NCBI RefSeq assembly: GCF_002849715.1
Contig: NZ_CP018863.1
Span: 1,364,001 to 1,428,000, forward strand
Direction: 5' to 3'
DNA from: Arthrobacter crystallopoietes
GTDB taxonomy: Bacteria; Actinomycetota; Actinomycetes; Actinomycetales; Micrococcaceae
Length of the DNA stretch: 64,000 nt
The notes under the pieces were generated by a model, which was not told where the DNA came from, ran no database searches, and saw only the letters and a program-made list of their open reading frames with translations. Below, one piece after another: positions 51,948 through 59,726 of this stretch. How positions within the stretch are numbered: the stretch's first letter is position 1; each line of letters opens with the position of its first letter. Made by a program: the position numbers and the translations under genes.

Positions 51948-52781
51948 CTAGTACCGGTAGGCCTGCTTGTGGCCTGCCCTGATGATCGGTTCCACATCTC
52001 GGATATTGGTGATCACGTTTCCATGAGTGGGGGCAACGAATTTGACGTCCAGGTCGTCGATCAGACGGAGCACGCGGTCATACACTTGGTCGGCATCGTT
52101 GGCGAAACGTGCCCAGTACAGTGCACTGCCGGTAAAGAATGCGGCGTTTTCGACCTTGATCGGCTCCGACAGTTCGCCCGTGGTCAGGCCGCACTCCCCC
52201 GGCAGATGTACGGGGTCTTCGTCGTCGAGCTCGGGGCGGTGCATGTAGCAGAAGCCGTCGGCGGTGAACAGTACCCCGGAGTTGGGGACGAAGGCCCACT
52301 GGGTGTTCGGCAGGTCCCGGATCAGGGCTTCGACGATGACCAGTTCCCTGCCGCCAAGGTCGATGCGGAACCCTGGTTCCCGGGCATGCAGGTTGGGCAC
52401 GATCTGCGGGTAGAAAAGGTGGTAGTCGTGGGTATCCCCCACGACCTGGATGTCGGGGTACTTCTCGACCAGTCGCGGAAGGTTTCCGGTGTGGGGCAGC
52501 TCCGGGTGGGTCGGGAAAACATAGGTGAGCGGCTGGCCTTCGAGCAGCTCGTCAAGTTTGGCCGAGATAATGTTCCAGCTGCCGGGGTTGCCCGTGTCGA
52601 CCAGGACGGAGGAATGTTCGCCTCGGACCAGATAGGTGGAGTTGTGGCCGTGGATGGTCCGGTCTGCCAGGAAGAACGGCAGGCAGGAACTCATCCAGGT
52701 CACCCCGTCGGCGATGTCCCGCGGGAGGTCGCTGCTCATGATTTCGACCGGATCATCGGTTGTTTCGACTGGCTGTCCCAT
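51948..52781 (-). CDS. MBL-fold protein, HxExPH type (pair 1, member A)
   Basis: 277 residues. His92, Glu94 and His97 lie in PTHPELPHTG, Asp175 in FTADGF and His253 in APTHGNVI. The third histidine seen in the pair 2 homologue is Leu here (VEALIRDLPNTQW). AGGAG precedes ATG 52781; upstream open frame is rejected. It lies 11 bases after member B and before the binding lipoprotein in transcription order. Confidence 0.85.
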   Translation of the reverse strand: MGQPVETTDDPVEIMSSDLPRDIADGVTWMSSCLPFFLADRTIHGHNSTYLVRGEHSSVLVDTGNPGSWNIISAKLDELLEGQPLTYVFPTHPELPHTGNLPRLVEKYPDIQVVGDTHDYHLFYPQIVPNLHAREPGFRIDLGGRELVIVEALIRDLPNTQWAFVPNSGVLFTADGFCYMHRPELDDEDPVHLPGECGLTTGELSEPIKVENAAFFTGSALYWARFANDADQVYDRVLRLIDDLDVKFVAPTHGNVITNIRDVEPIIRAGHKQAYRY

Positions 52782-52792
52782 GGGTTTTGCTC

Positions 52793-53647
52793 CTAGACCT
52801 GTGCCGGGACCGGCCCGGCAAGCGAATGTACGGGGTTCAAGGCATCGAGCATCATGTTCAGGTGCCTTTTGACGACGTCCCTGCCCTTGATCACGCTTCC
52901 GCGGGACGGGGCGATGATTTCGGGATCGAGCGAGGTGAATTTTTCGTAGAGCCATTCGCGCAGCGGTTCGCAATTCGCCCGGGGCAGCCATTCGTACTTC
53001 GCGTACAGGTGCCCGGCTACCTGTTCCACGGTTGTGTCGTCGCCGGTGGTGGAGTCGATGACGCGAGGCCCGTCGGGGCTGGTGGTCACGCCGTGGGTGA
53101 ATGTGTCCGATGTGAATATGGTCCCGGTTGCCTCGTCCCAGCCCCAGAAGGTGGGCAGCAGCCGCAGCAGGGGTTGTTCGATCTCCAGGATGCGCCCGGC
53201 GCCGACCTGGATTTCGGCAGCGCGGGCGAGTGAGTCACCGTCGCCGGTGCGCTGCTTGTCCACCTGGTGGCGCCGGCCGCGCAGAGCGGCCCTGCTCATG
53301 TCGTCGAAGGCGTCGAAGGGGTTGATGACGCCGCCGGTGAAGAGCCGTTCAATATCCAGCCTTCCCGCGATCGGCTCGAGGTTTGACACGCAATCCATTT
53401 CGCTGCGTGTGAAGAACATGGAGAGAGTGCCGCCCTCCCCCACGCGTTCGGCGAGGTCATCGAGGATCTGTCCGCCGTGAACGGCCAGCCCGGTATCGAC
53501 CAGGAGATGGTCCTGTCCTTCGGTGAGGAGGTAGCAGTTTGACGGCTGGAATCCTGTCGATCCTTTCGGCACCCAGCTGACTTTTTCATCCAGAGGAATC
53601 ATTCCCCCGAGGACACCCAGTTTGCCCTCATGCAATGTAGTGAACAT
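52793..53647 (-). CDS. MBL-fold pseudoenzyme-like protein (pair 1, member B)
   Basis: 284 residues. The motif region reads FFTRSEMDCVSN (Arg81, Glu83, Asp85, Cys86), then EQPLLRLLPTFWGWD without His. TSDTF keeps Asp181, and APSRGS stands where PxHG is expected. Like the 48731 product it lacks the metal histidines. The ATG directly follows operator candidate 4, and no clear ribosome site is visible. Confidence 0.82.
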   Translation of the reverse strand: MFTTLHEGKLGVLGGMIPLDEKVSWVPKGSTGFQPSNCYLLTEGQDHLLVDTGLAVHGGQILDDLAERVGEGGTLSMFFTRSEMDCVSNLEPIAGRLDIERLFTGGVINPFDAFDDMSRAALRGRRHQVDKQRTGDGDSLARAAEIQVGAGRILEIEQPLLRLLPTFWGWDEATGTIFTSDTFTHGVTTSPDGPRVIDSTTGDDTTVEQVAGHLYAKYEWLPRANCEPLREWLYEKFTSLDPEIIAPSRGSVIKGRDVVKRHLNMMLDALNPVHSLAGPVPAQV

Positions 53648-53649
53648 AT

Positions 53650-53663
53650 CTTCAATCTATTGA
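53650..53663. promoter_or_regulatory. Operator candidate 4 (TTCAATCTATTGAA), perfect palindrome
   Basis: An exact TTCA-N6-TGAA palindrome, extended to six paired bases per arm. It lies 3 bases upstream of the MBL B1 start and inside the 53-bp gap after the permease gene. Binding here would directly block this transcript. Confidence 0.6.
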
Positions 53664-53700
53664 ATAGTGTTGGTTGTGTCAATGGTTCTGGACGGGTGAA

Positions 53701-54765
53701 TCACACGCCGGCGGCCTGTTTTGCCTTCCGCCGGCCCAAGGTCCGTTTGCCTTGAATGGCTGCGCTGCGGGCACGGGGATCCAAAAGGGTCACCAGCGTG
53801 TCCAGGAGCACGTAGCCGCCTAGGCTTGTCGCGCCCATCACGAGCACGAATCCCTGGATCACGGGGACGTCGCCCTTGAGGACGCCGTCCAGTGACCAGC
53901 CGCCTACGCCCGGCCAGGCAAAGACGCTCTCCACGATGGCAGCACCGCTGAGCGCGGCTGCGAACAGGAGCACCATGTAGGTCATCAGCGAGCCCCGGAT
54001 GTCGGTCAGCGCGTAGCGGTAGACCTGCTGCGGGCGTAAGCCGCATGCCTTGGCGAATTCGACCTGGGGCGAATGCAGGACCTGAATCAAACCGGTACGG
54101 ACGGTTTTTCCGAACGGGGCGGCGAAAAACAGGCCCAGTGTGAGAATGAGGAGTCCCGCTCGGCTCAGGATTGCCCCCACTGTTGCCCACTGTCCTGAGA
54201 GGACCGCATCTATGGGTACCGAGCCGGTAATCTCCGGCGGCGGGATGTCGGAACTGGAGAGCATGCCCATGGGTGCCGGGGCGATCTGCAGCTGCTGGTA
54301 GAAAATGAAGAGCAGGAGAAGTGCCAGCACGAACTCCGGCATGGCCATGAGAATGGAGACGGCGCCGGTGAAGGAACGGTCGGCGAAGCGTCCCGACTTG
54401 TAGGCGGCAACGCTTCCCATCGTCATGCCGATTACCAGGGCGAGTGCCAGCCCCGGAACCAGGTAGACGAGCGTGTTCGGCAATCGGCGCAGCATCTCTT
54501 CCGATACCGAACTTCCGGTGAAAAACGACTCGCCGAAATCCCCTCGCAAGGTCCTGGCCATGTAGTCGAAGTAGCGTTCCCAGAATGATTTATCCAGTCC
54601 CAGCTGCTGGTTGATCCGCGCAATGTCCGCCGGCGTTGCATACTCGCCCAGCAAGGCGACTGCCGGGTTTCCCGGCAGGAGCGAGACCAGGCCAAAGCTT
54701 AAACTGATCAGCCCCAGGAGAAGGAGAAACGCGATGACAATTCTTGAAATGATGTAACGGATCAT
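53701..54765 (-). CDS. Oligopeptide-type ABC transporter permease (DppB-like)
   Basis: 354 residues, about six spans. The N-terminal MIRYIISRIVIAFLLLLGLISLSF and the conserved loop EFAKACGLRPQQVYRYALTDIRG are typical of DppB/OppB. It overlaps the upstream ATPase by ATGA. It is the last transport gene before MBL pair 1. Confidence 0.93.
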   Translation of the reverse strand: MIRYIISRIVIAFLLLLGLISLSFGLVSLLPGNPAVALLGEYATPADIARINQQLGLDKSFWERYFDYMARTLRGDFGESFFTGSSVSEEMLRRLPNTLVYLVPGLALALVIGMTMGSVAAYKSGRFADRSFTGAVSILMAMPEFVLALLLLFIFYQQLQIAPAPMGMLSSSDIPPPEITGSVPIDAVLSGQWATVGAILSRAGLLILTLGLFFAAPFGKTVRTGLIQVLHSPQVEFAKACGLRPQQVYRYALTDIRGSLMTYMVLLFAAALSGAAIVESVFAWPGVGGWSLDGVLKGDVPVIQGFVLVMGATSLGGYVLLDTLVTLLDPRARSAAIQGKRTLGRRKAKQAAGV

Positions 54766-55604
54766 GGATTTCCCACCTGTATGTGCGAGACGGCTTCCCG
54801 TCCGGAATCCCTGCGCGCAGCCGCGGACTCATAGGGGACCGGTGGCATGGCAGCGGACATGAGCGCCTGCGTATATGGTTCCCGGGGCTCCGTCAGGACT
54901 TGCCTGCTCGTGCCGATCTCGACGAACTTTCCGCGCCGCATGACCAGCACGCGCGAGCAGAAGTGCCGTACCGTCTCGATGTCGTGGGAGATGAAAATGT
55001 AGGTCAGCCCCCGCGACAGGCGAAGATCCGCCAGCAATGCAAGGATCGAAGCACGGATGGTCAGGTCAAGCGACGAGGTCGGTTCATCCAGAACCATCAA
55101 GGTCGGATCTGTCACGAGGGCACGCGCAATCCCCACGCGCTGTTGCTGTCCGCCGCTGAGATTCGCGGGACGCCGGTCGAGGAATTCACCGGAAAGACCC
55201 ACTTCTTCCAGGGTCCGCGCCACCTTTTTCCAACGCTCCGCCCTAGTTTTGTACATCTTGGAAACGATCAGCGGTTCCTCGACGATCTGGCGGATCGTCA
55301 GCCGTGGATTAAGCGAGGCGAAAGGCTCTTGAAATACGATCTGCCAGCGCCGCCGTCGCCGTCGCAACTCCCGGCGGGACAGCGCCAGGACGTCTTCGCC
55401 TTCCAGGACAATGGATCCTGAATCAGGTTCCATCAGCCGCAGGACCAGCCGTCCGAGTGTGGATTTGCCGGATCCGCTCTCACCGATCACACCCAGGCAC
55501 TCTCCGGCTTCGACCGACAACGACACGCCGTCCACTGCCGTGACCGTCTGTCCCTGCGGGCCGGGGAACGTCTTTCTGACATCATTGACTTCTACAACAG
55601 CCAT
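54762..55604 (-). CDS. Oligopeptide-type ABC ATP-binding protein (OppF-like)
   Basis: 280 residues. Walker A is GESGSGKST, the signature is LSGGQQQRVGIARALV and Walker B is LMVLDEPTSSLD. The C-terminal YTQALMSAAMPPVP is a partial oligopeptide-ATPase tail. It lies 2 bases after the other ATPase. Confidence 0.93.
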   Translation of the reverse strand: MAVVEVNDVRKTFPGPQGQTVTAVDGVSLSVEAGECLGVIGESGSGKSTLGRLVLRLMEPDSGSIVLEGEDVLALSRRELRRRRRRWQIVFQEPFASLNPRLTIRQIVEEPLIVSKMYKTRAERWKKVARTLEEVGLSGEFLDRRPANLSGGQQQRVGIARALVTDPTLMVLDEPTSSLDLTIRASILALLADLRLSRGLTYIFISHDIETVRHFCSRVLVMRRGKFVEIGTSRQVLTEPREPYTQALMSAAMPPVPYESAAARRDSGREAVSHIQVGNP

Positions 55605-55606
55605 GG

Positions 55607-56476
55607 TTATGCCCTCCTGGAGTCAGTGAGCTGGATCTGCGGTACTGCAGCAGTACCGTCCGGGTCAGCTTCTTCGGCAGACAGAGACAACGCACCGGCT
55701 GATACCACCGACTCAAGAAGCGAAACCGTGTAGGGGTCCTGCGGTCGCACAAATACCTCGGAGACGGGCCCCTGCTCCACAAGGCGGCCGTTGTACATCA
55801 CCAGCACGCGGTCGCAGTATTTGGCGACGACGCCGAGATCGTGGGTCACGATCAGCATGGCCCGGCCGCTTTCGGAGGTGAGCCGGCGAAGGGTGTCGAG
55901 CACCTGCCGCTGAACGGTCAGGTCAAGAGCGGTGGTCGGTTCGTCGGCGATGACCAGGCCGGGATTCATGTAGAGAGCCATGGCGATGACAACACGTTGA
56001 GCCATCCCTCCGCTGAGTTCATGGGCGTACCCATGGACAACCCGCTCGGGGTCGCCCACACCTGTCGCCGTCAGCAGGTCAATGGCATGTTGACGCGCCC
56101 CGTGGTTGAATCTCTGCCCGTGCGCCTTGACGATGTTGGCGAATTGCTTCTCGATGCGCAGTACCGGGTTGAGTGCGCTGAATGGATTCTGTGCCACGAA
56201 ACCGATATCCCGGCCGCGGATCTGTCGAAGCTCTCGTTCCCTCATCTCGAGCAGGTTCCGCCCATTGAAATGTGCTGCCCCGGCGGCGACCCGGCCAGGA
56301 GGCATCAGCAGCTTAATCACCGAACGGACAATGGTGGATTTGCCTGAACCGGATTCACCTACAATCCCGACGATTTCGCTGTCGCCGACATCAAAGGAAA
56401 TGCCGTGCAATGCCCGGATCACGCCGTTCCGCGTGTCGAACTCCGTTACCAGGTCCTGTACCTGTAGTCGTGTCAT
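55607..56476 (-). CDS. Oligopeptide-type ABC ATP-binding protein (OppD-like)
   Basis: 289 residues. Walker A is GESGSGKST, the signature is LSGGMAQRVVIAMAL, Walker B is LVIADEPTTALD and the H-loop is IVTHDLGVVAKYCDRVLVMYNGRLVEQG in part. It overlaps the upstream permease by ATGA. Confidence 0.94.
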   Translation of the reverse strand: MTRLQVQDLVTEFDTRNGVIRALHGISFDVGDSEIVGIVGESGSGKSTIVRSVIKLLMPPGRVAAGAAHFNGRNLLEMRERELRQIRGRDIGFVAQNPFSALNPVLRIEKQFANIVKAHGQRFNHGARQHAIDLLTATGVGDPERVVHGYAHELSGGMAQRVVIAMALYMNPGLVIADEPTTALDLTVQRQVLDTLRRLTSESGRAMLIVTHDLGVVAKYCDRVLVMYNGRLVEQGPVSEVFVRPQDPYTVSLLESVVSAGALSLSAEEADPDGTAAVPQIQLTDSRRA

Positions 56477-57357
56477 CTGGCCCGCTCCACTCGCTCGATC
56501 TTGTTCTCGATTGCGCCGGCAAGGATGTTAAGCGAGCCGATGACCAGCAACATCGCCAGTGCGGGAAAGGCAGCTGCCCACCATTCCCCGCGCACCAGCA
56601 TGCTCGCACCGTCATTGATCATCCCGCCCCATGACGGCTGGGGAGGCCGCAGGCCTACTCCGAGGAAGTTCAAGGCGGCAATTGTTCCCAACGCGTTGGC
56701 CGCTGTCAGAGTCGCCTGCACGAGCACGACCCCGTAGGCGTTTCGGAAGATATGGTTGAATGCCACGCGTACGGGAGAGCATCCGGTAGCGATGGCCGCC
56801 TCAACGTAACGCGCCGATCGCAGCGAGATCGCCGCCGCCCGTGTTAACCGCACGAAGCGGGGAGCACCCACAATGGCAATCGCCAGGATGACATCGGTAG
56901 CGCCTCCGCCCATCAGCTGAATGGCAACAATGGCGATCACGATGATCGGAAGCGCCGCGAAGGCATCGATAACGCGCATGACGGCATCACCAATGCGGCC
57001 ACTGGTGGCAAAAAGGCCGAGCGGAACGCCCACGAGCAGGGACAGAACCGTGGCCGCCAAGGCGATGGGAAGATCGATCTGCGCAGCTTCAATGGTCCGG
57101 GAGAAGACATCCATTCCGATCCCGTCTGTGCCGAACCAGTGATCCGAATTGGGGGCGATCGCCGTTGATGCCGCGTCGGGCTGCAACGGATCATGCGGAA
57201 ACGGCAGCAGCGCCGCGAGCGGAAGTCCTATAAGAAACAGCCCCGCGATGACGGTTAAGGTTGGATTTGTTCGGTTTCTTATACGTGCGCCTCGCTTACC
57301 GCCCGTACCCGGTACCGGTAAACCGGTGATGGTCCGCGGGCGGGCCTGGATACTCAC
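56473..57357 (-). CDS. Oligopeptide-type ABC transporter permease (DppC-like)
   Basis: 294 residues, about six spans. The DppC pattern is visible: NSDHWFGTDGIGMDVFSRTIEAAQ, then the EAA-like loop YVEAAIATGCSPVRVAFNHIFRNAYGVV. It starts at GTG 57357 with AAGGG 5 bases upstream. It is first in the long leftward series and lies 107 bp from operator candidate 5. Confidence 0.93.
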   Translation of the reverse strand: MSIQARPRTITGLPVPGTGGKRGARIRNRTNPTLTVIAGLFLIGLPLAALLPFPHDPLQPDAASTAIAPNSDHWFGTDGIGMDVFSRTIEAAQIDLPIALAATVLSLLVGVPLGLFATSGRIGDAVMRVIDAFAALPIIVIAIVAIQLMGGGATDVILAIAIVGAPRFVRLTRAAAISLRSARYVEAAIATGCSPVRVAFNHIFRNAYGVVLVQATLTAANALGTIAALNFLGVGLRPPQPSWGGMINDGASMLVRGEWWAAAFPALAMLLVIGSLNILAGAIENKIERVERAR

Positions 57358-57463
57358 GAGATCCCTTCGCTGTATGTTTTGCGCTCACCGCGGCGTGGTC
57401 GTCGGTATGCGGACATGGAGGACTCCTTCGTCTTACCCTGTACAAGTTGCATATCAAAGCTTC

Positions 57464-57477
57464 ATCAGCTTATTGAA
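57464..57477. promoter_or_regulatory. Operator candidate 5 (ATCAGCTTATTGAA)
   Basis: It matches TTCA-N6-TGAA with one mismatch and lies upstream of the ABC permease operon. The overlapping TTCA...TTGAA pair (57461-57477) has a longer spacing. Confidence 0.45.
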
Positions 57478-57679
57478 CACGAAGTGTAGCCCGCATCACA
57501 CCGAGAAAGTAACCCCCGTTCCTGCCGTTCCCCAAATCGGCAACGCGTGAGCCATTATCAGGGAAGGCCTGCCCTTGCCCGTATGTCGGCGTTTTCTCAG
57601 TGTGCTTGCTATTTGCCCGGTCGGCGACGAACTCCCTCCCGCAGGCGAAGAATCCGAACCTCCCCTGGCTCGCCATCCA

Positions 57680-57713
57680 TTGACAGCACCCGCCTTAGCT
57701 TCACTATAATGAG
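57680..57713 (+). promoter_or_regulatory. Promoter with overlapping operator candidate 6
   Basis: TTGACA (57680-57685), a 19-bp spacer and a perfect TATAAT (57705-57710) point rightward to the aminotransferase gene. TTCACTATAATGAG (57700-57713), a one-mismatch TTCA-N6-TGAA site, covers the -10 box. A protein bound here would exclude polymerase. Confidence 0.6.
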
Positions 57714-57801
57714 GATCACAACAGCTCCACTGAAGATTTTTATAACTTCACGCTCTTTCGGTGTTCCTCATCGGGAGCAGAACAGGATGGGGAACTTACA
57801 T

Positions 57802-58770
57802 ATGTCTAGCCTGCCCGAAACCATCAATGCCACCTCCCCCGTGGCAGCCAATCCGCCGGTCACGTATCTGATGCGGGATGGCGAACTGGTCGAATACGCC
57901 GACGCGAACCTCCATGTGCTCAGCACAACCTTGAAATATGGGGTAGGGGTATTCGAAGGTTTCCGCGCCTATTGGAGCGAAGACGACAACGAGCTCTATG
58001 CCTTCCGTGTTGCGGATCATATGCGCCGTCTGGTCGATTCCATGCGCGTCGTCGAAATCGACGGACCCCAGGACATCGAGATGCTCTCCGAGCAGCTACT
58101 GAGCCTGGTCCGCGCGAACAATCTCCGCAGCAACCTTCACATGCGGGCACAGGTCTTCGTTGACTCCAGCGACGGCAAACCCGACGACACGGGGCCAGCC
58201 ACGGTCTTCATGGCTGCGATTCCGATGAACAACTATTTCGGCGCGTCCGGCCTCGACGTCCAGATCAGCAGCTGGGCGCGTCTGTCCGACCGGTCCATGC
58301 CGCCGCGAATCAAATCGATCGCAAACTATCAGAACGGCCGCCTCGCGCTCCTCGAGTCCCGCCGGAACGGTTACGACGCCGCCCTGCTGCTGACTGAAGA
58401 CGGCCATGTCGCTGAAGGCGCCGGATACAACGTATTCATGGTCCGCCAGGGAAAGCTTTGTACACCCCCGGCAACCGAAAGCATTCTAGAAGGCATCACC
58501 CGCGACAGCGTATTGCACCTGGCGCGCACGGAACTGGGCCTGGACGTTGACCTGCGGCCCATCGACCGCACCGAACTGTATTCAGCCGACGAAATCTTCG
58601 TCTGCGGCAGCGCGGCGGAAGTAAACCACGTCACATCCGTCGACCGGACCCCCATCGGCAACGGAACGGCAGGCGAGCTGACACGCCGTATCCAGGACCT
58701 TTACCAAAAGGCCGTCCTGGGCCGGGCGGCAGCAGACCAAAACTGGGCGCTTCCGGTCTACGCAGGCTGA
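57802..58770 (+). CDS. Branched-chain-type class IV aminotransferase
   Basis: 322 residues, IlvE type I. The PLP Lys171 lies in RIKSIANYQNGRLALLES, then LTEDGHVAEGAGYNVFMV and GITRDSVLHLAR follow. It would transaminate a branched-chain or related amino acid. In this locus it may act on the amino acid freed from the imported compound rather than in biosynthesis. ATG 57802 has GGGGA 9 bases upstream; ATG 57787 is possible. Confidence 0.88.
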   Translation: MSSLPETINATSPVAANPPVTYLMRDGELVEYADANLHVLSTTLKYGVGVFEGFRAYWSEDDNELYAFRVADHMRRLVDSMRVVEIDGPQDIEMLSEQLLSLVRANNLRSNLHMRAQVFVDSSDGKPDDTGPATVFMAAIPMNNYFGASGLDVQISSWARLSDRSMPPRIKSIANYQNGRLALLESRRNGYDAALLLTEDGHVAEGAGYNVFMVRQGKLCTPPATESILEGITRDSVLHLARTELGLDVDLRPIDRTELYSADEIFVCGSAAEVNHVTSVDRTPIGNGTAGELTRRIQDLYQKAVLGRAAADQNWALPVYAG

Positions 58771-58782
58771 CCGGTAAAGACG

Positions 58783-59706
58783 ATGCACAGCACCCAGACG
58801 CTTCAGGACGCCAAACGTGTCGCCCTCCGGCACGCCTCTGCTACGTTTTCCGCCGAAAGCGACCCCGTGCTCGAGGTCGCCGAAGGTGAGCCCTTCATTA
58901 TCGAAGCCAGCAGCCTGCTCACCGGTGGCCTGTTTGAGACGACAACCGACTATGCAAAACTGTCGATCCCCGTGACCGGTCCCGTTGCGGTTACCGGCGC
59001 CCAGCCAGGCGACGCCCTTCGCATCGACATCCACGAAATTAATATTGATGACCGCGGCGCCATGGTCACCCTGCCCGGCAGGGGCGGCTTCAGCAGGACA
59101 CTTGAAAAAACCGGCCGCATCGTGGAAATCGTCCACGACGAGGTGCTCTTCGATGCCGAAACCAGAATCCCCATTAGGCCGATGGTGGGCAAAATCGGCC
59201 TTGCCCCCTCTACAGGCACCCCCAATTCCAGTACCGTCGGTGCCCACGGCGGCAACATGGACTGCAAGGACGTGGTCGCAGGATCGTCCGTCATTCTTCC
59301 GGTTCAAGTTGCCGGGGCATTCCTGTCCGCCGGTGACCTGCATGCAGTCCAAGGCGACGGGGAATGCTCGCTGACGGCCGTGGAAGTAGCGGGAAACATC
59401 CTGCTCTCCTGCAGCGTGATCGCAGGCGCCGCGCCCCGGCGGCCCGTGGTGCTCTCCGGCGGATCGGTCATCACGATAGGCGACGGCGAGTCCCTCGACG
59501 AGGCAGCAAGCCATGCCCTTGACGACATGCTGGCGCTCCTCCAGGCGGACCGTCGGTGGCCCGCCGAAAAGGCTGCCATGCTCCTGAGCGCAGCAGCAGA
59601 TGTCGGCGTCACGCAACTGGTCAATGCACGCGCCTCGGTCAAGGTCTCCCTCAGCACGCGCTATTTCAACAGCCCGCTCTTTGTGCCCGGCACCAGCCCC
59701 AACTGA
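58783..59706 (+). CDS. Acetamidase/formamidase family hydrolase
   Basis: 307 residues of the FmdA/AmdA fold. Motifs are VTGAQPGDALRIDIHEINI, STVGAHGGNMDCKDV and GDLHAVQGDGECSLTAVEVAGNI. The enzyme frees ammonia from formamide, acetamide or a related short amide. It lies 12 bases after the aminotransferase and 20 before the dihydropyrimidinase, in one operon. Confidence 0.92.
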   Translation: MHSTQTLQDAKRVALRHASATFSAESDPVLEVAEGEPFIIEASSLLTGGLFETTTDYAKLSIPVTGPVAVTGAQPGDALRIDIHEINIDDRGAMVTLPGRGGFSRTLEKTGRIVEIVHDEVLFDAETRIPIRPMVGKIGLAPSTGTPNSSTVGAHGGNMDCKDVVAGSSVILPVQVAGAFLSAGDLHAVQGDGECSLTAVEVAGNILLSCSVIAGAAPRRPVVLSGGSVITIGDGESLDEAASHALDDMLALLQADRRWPAEKAAMLLSAAADVGVTQLVNARASVKVSLSTRYFNSPLFVPGTSPN

Positions 59707-59726
59707 ACGAAGGTGAAAGAAATCCC

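Larger units (their letters stand above)
57358..57801. other. Divergent control region of the ABC and aminotransferase operons
   Basis: No gene is seen in these 444 bases. They contain operator candidates 5 and 6 and a rightward promoter. A further inverted pair, TGAAG (57731-57735) with CTTCA (57746-57750), lies downstream of the predicted start. Bases around 57440-57500 probably hold the leftward promoter. Confidence 0.55.

Noticed and set aside
47925..53647. Beta-lactamase or quorum-quenching lactonase assignment for the MBL-fold genes
   Set aside because: None of the four has the HxHxDH motif of those enzymes; the A members resemble the flavodiiron-type fold instead.
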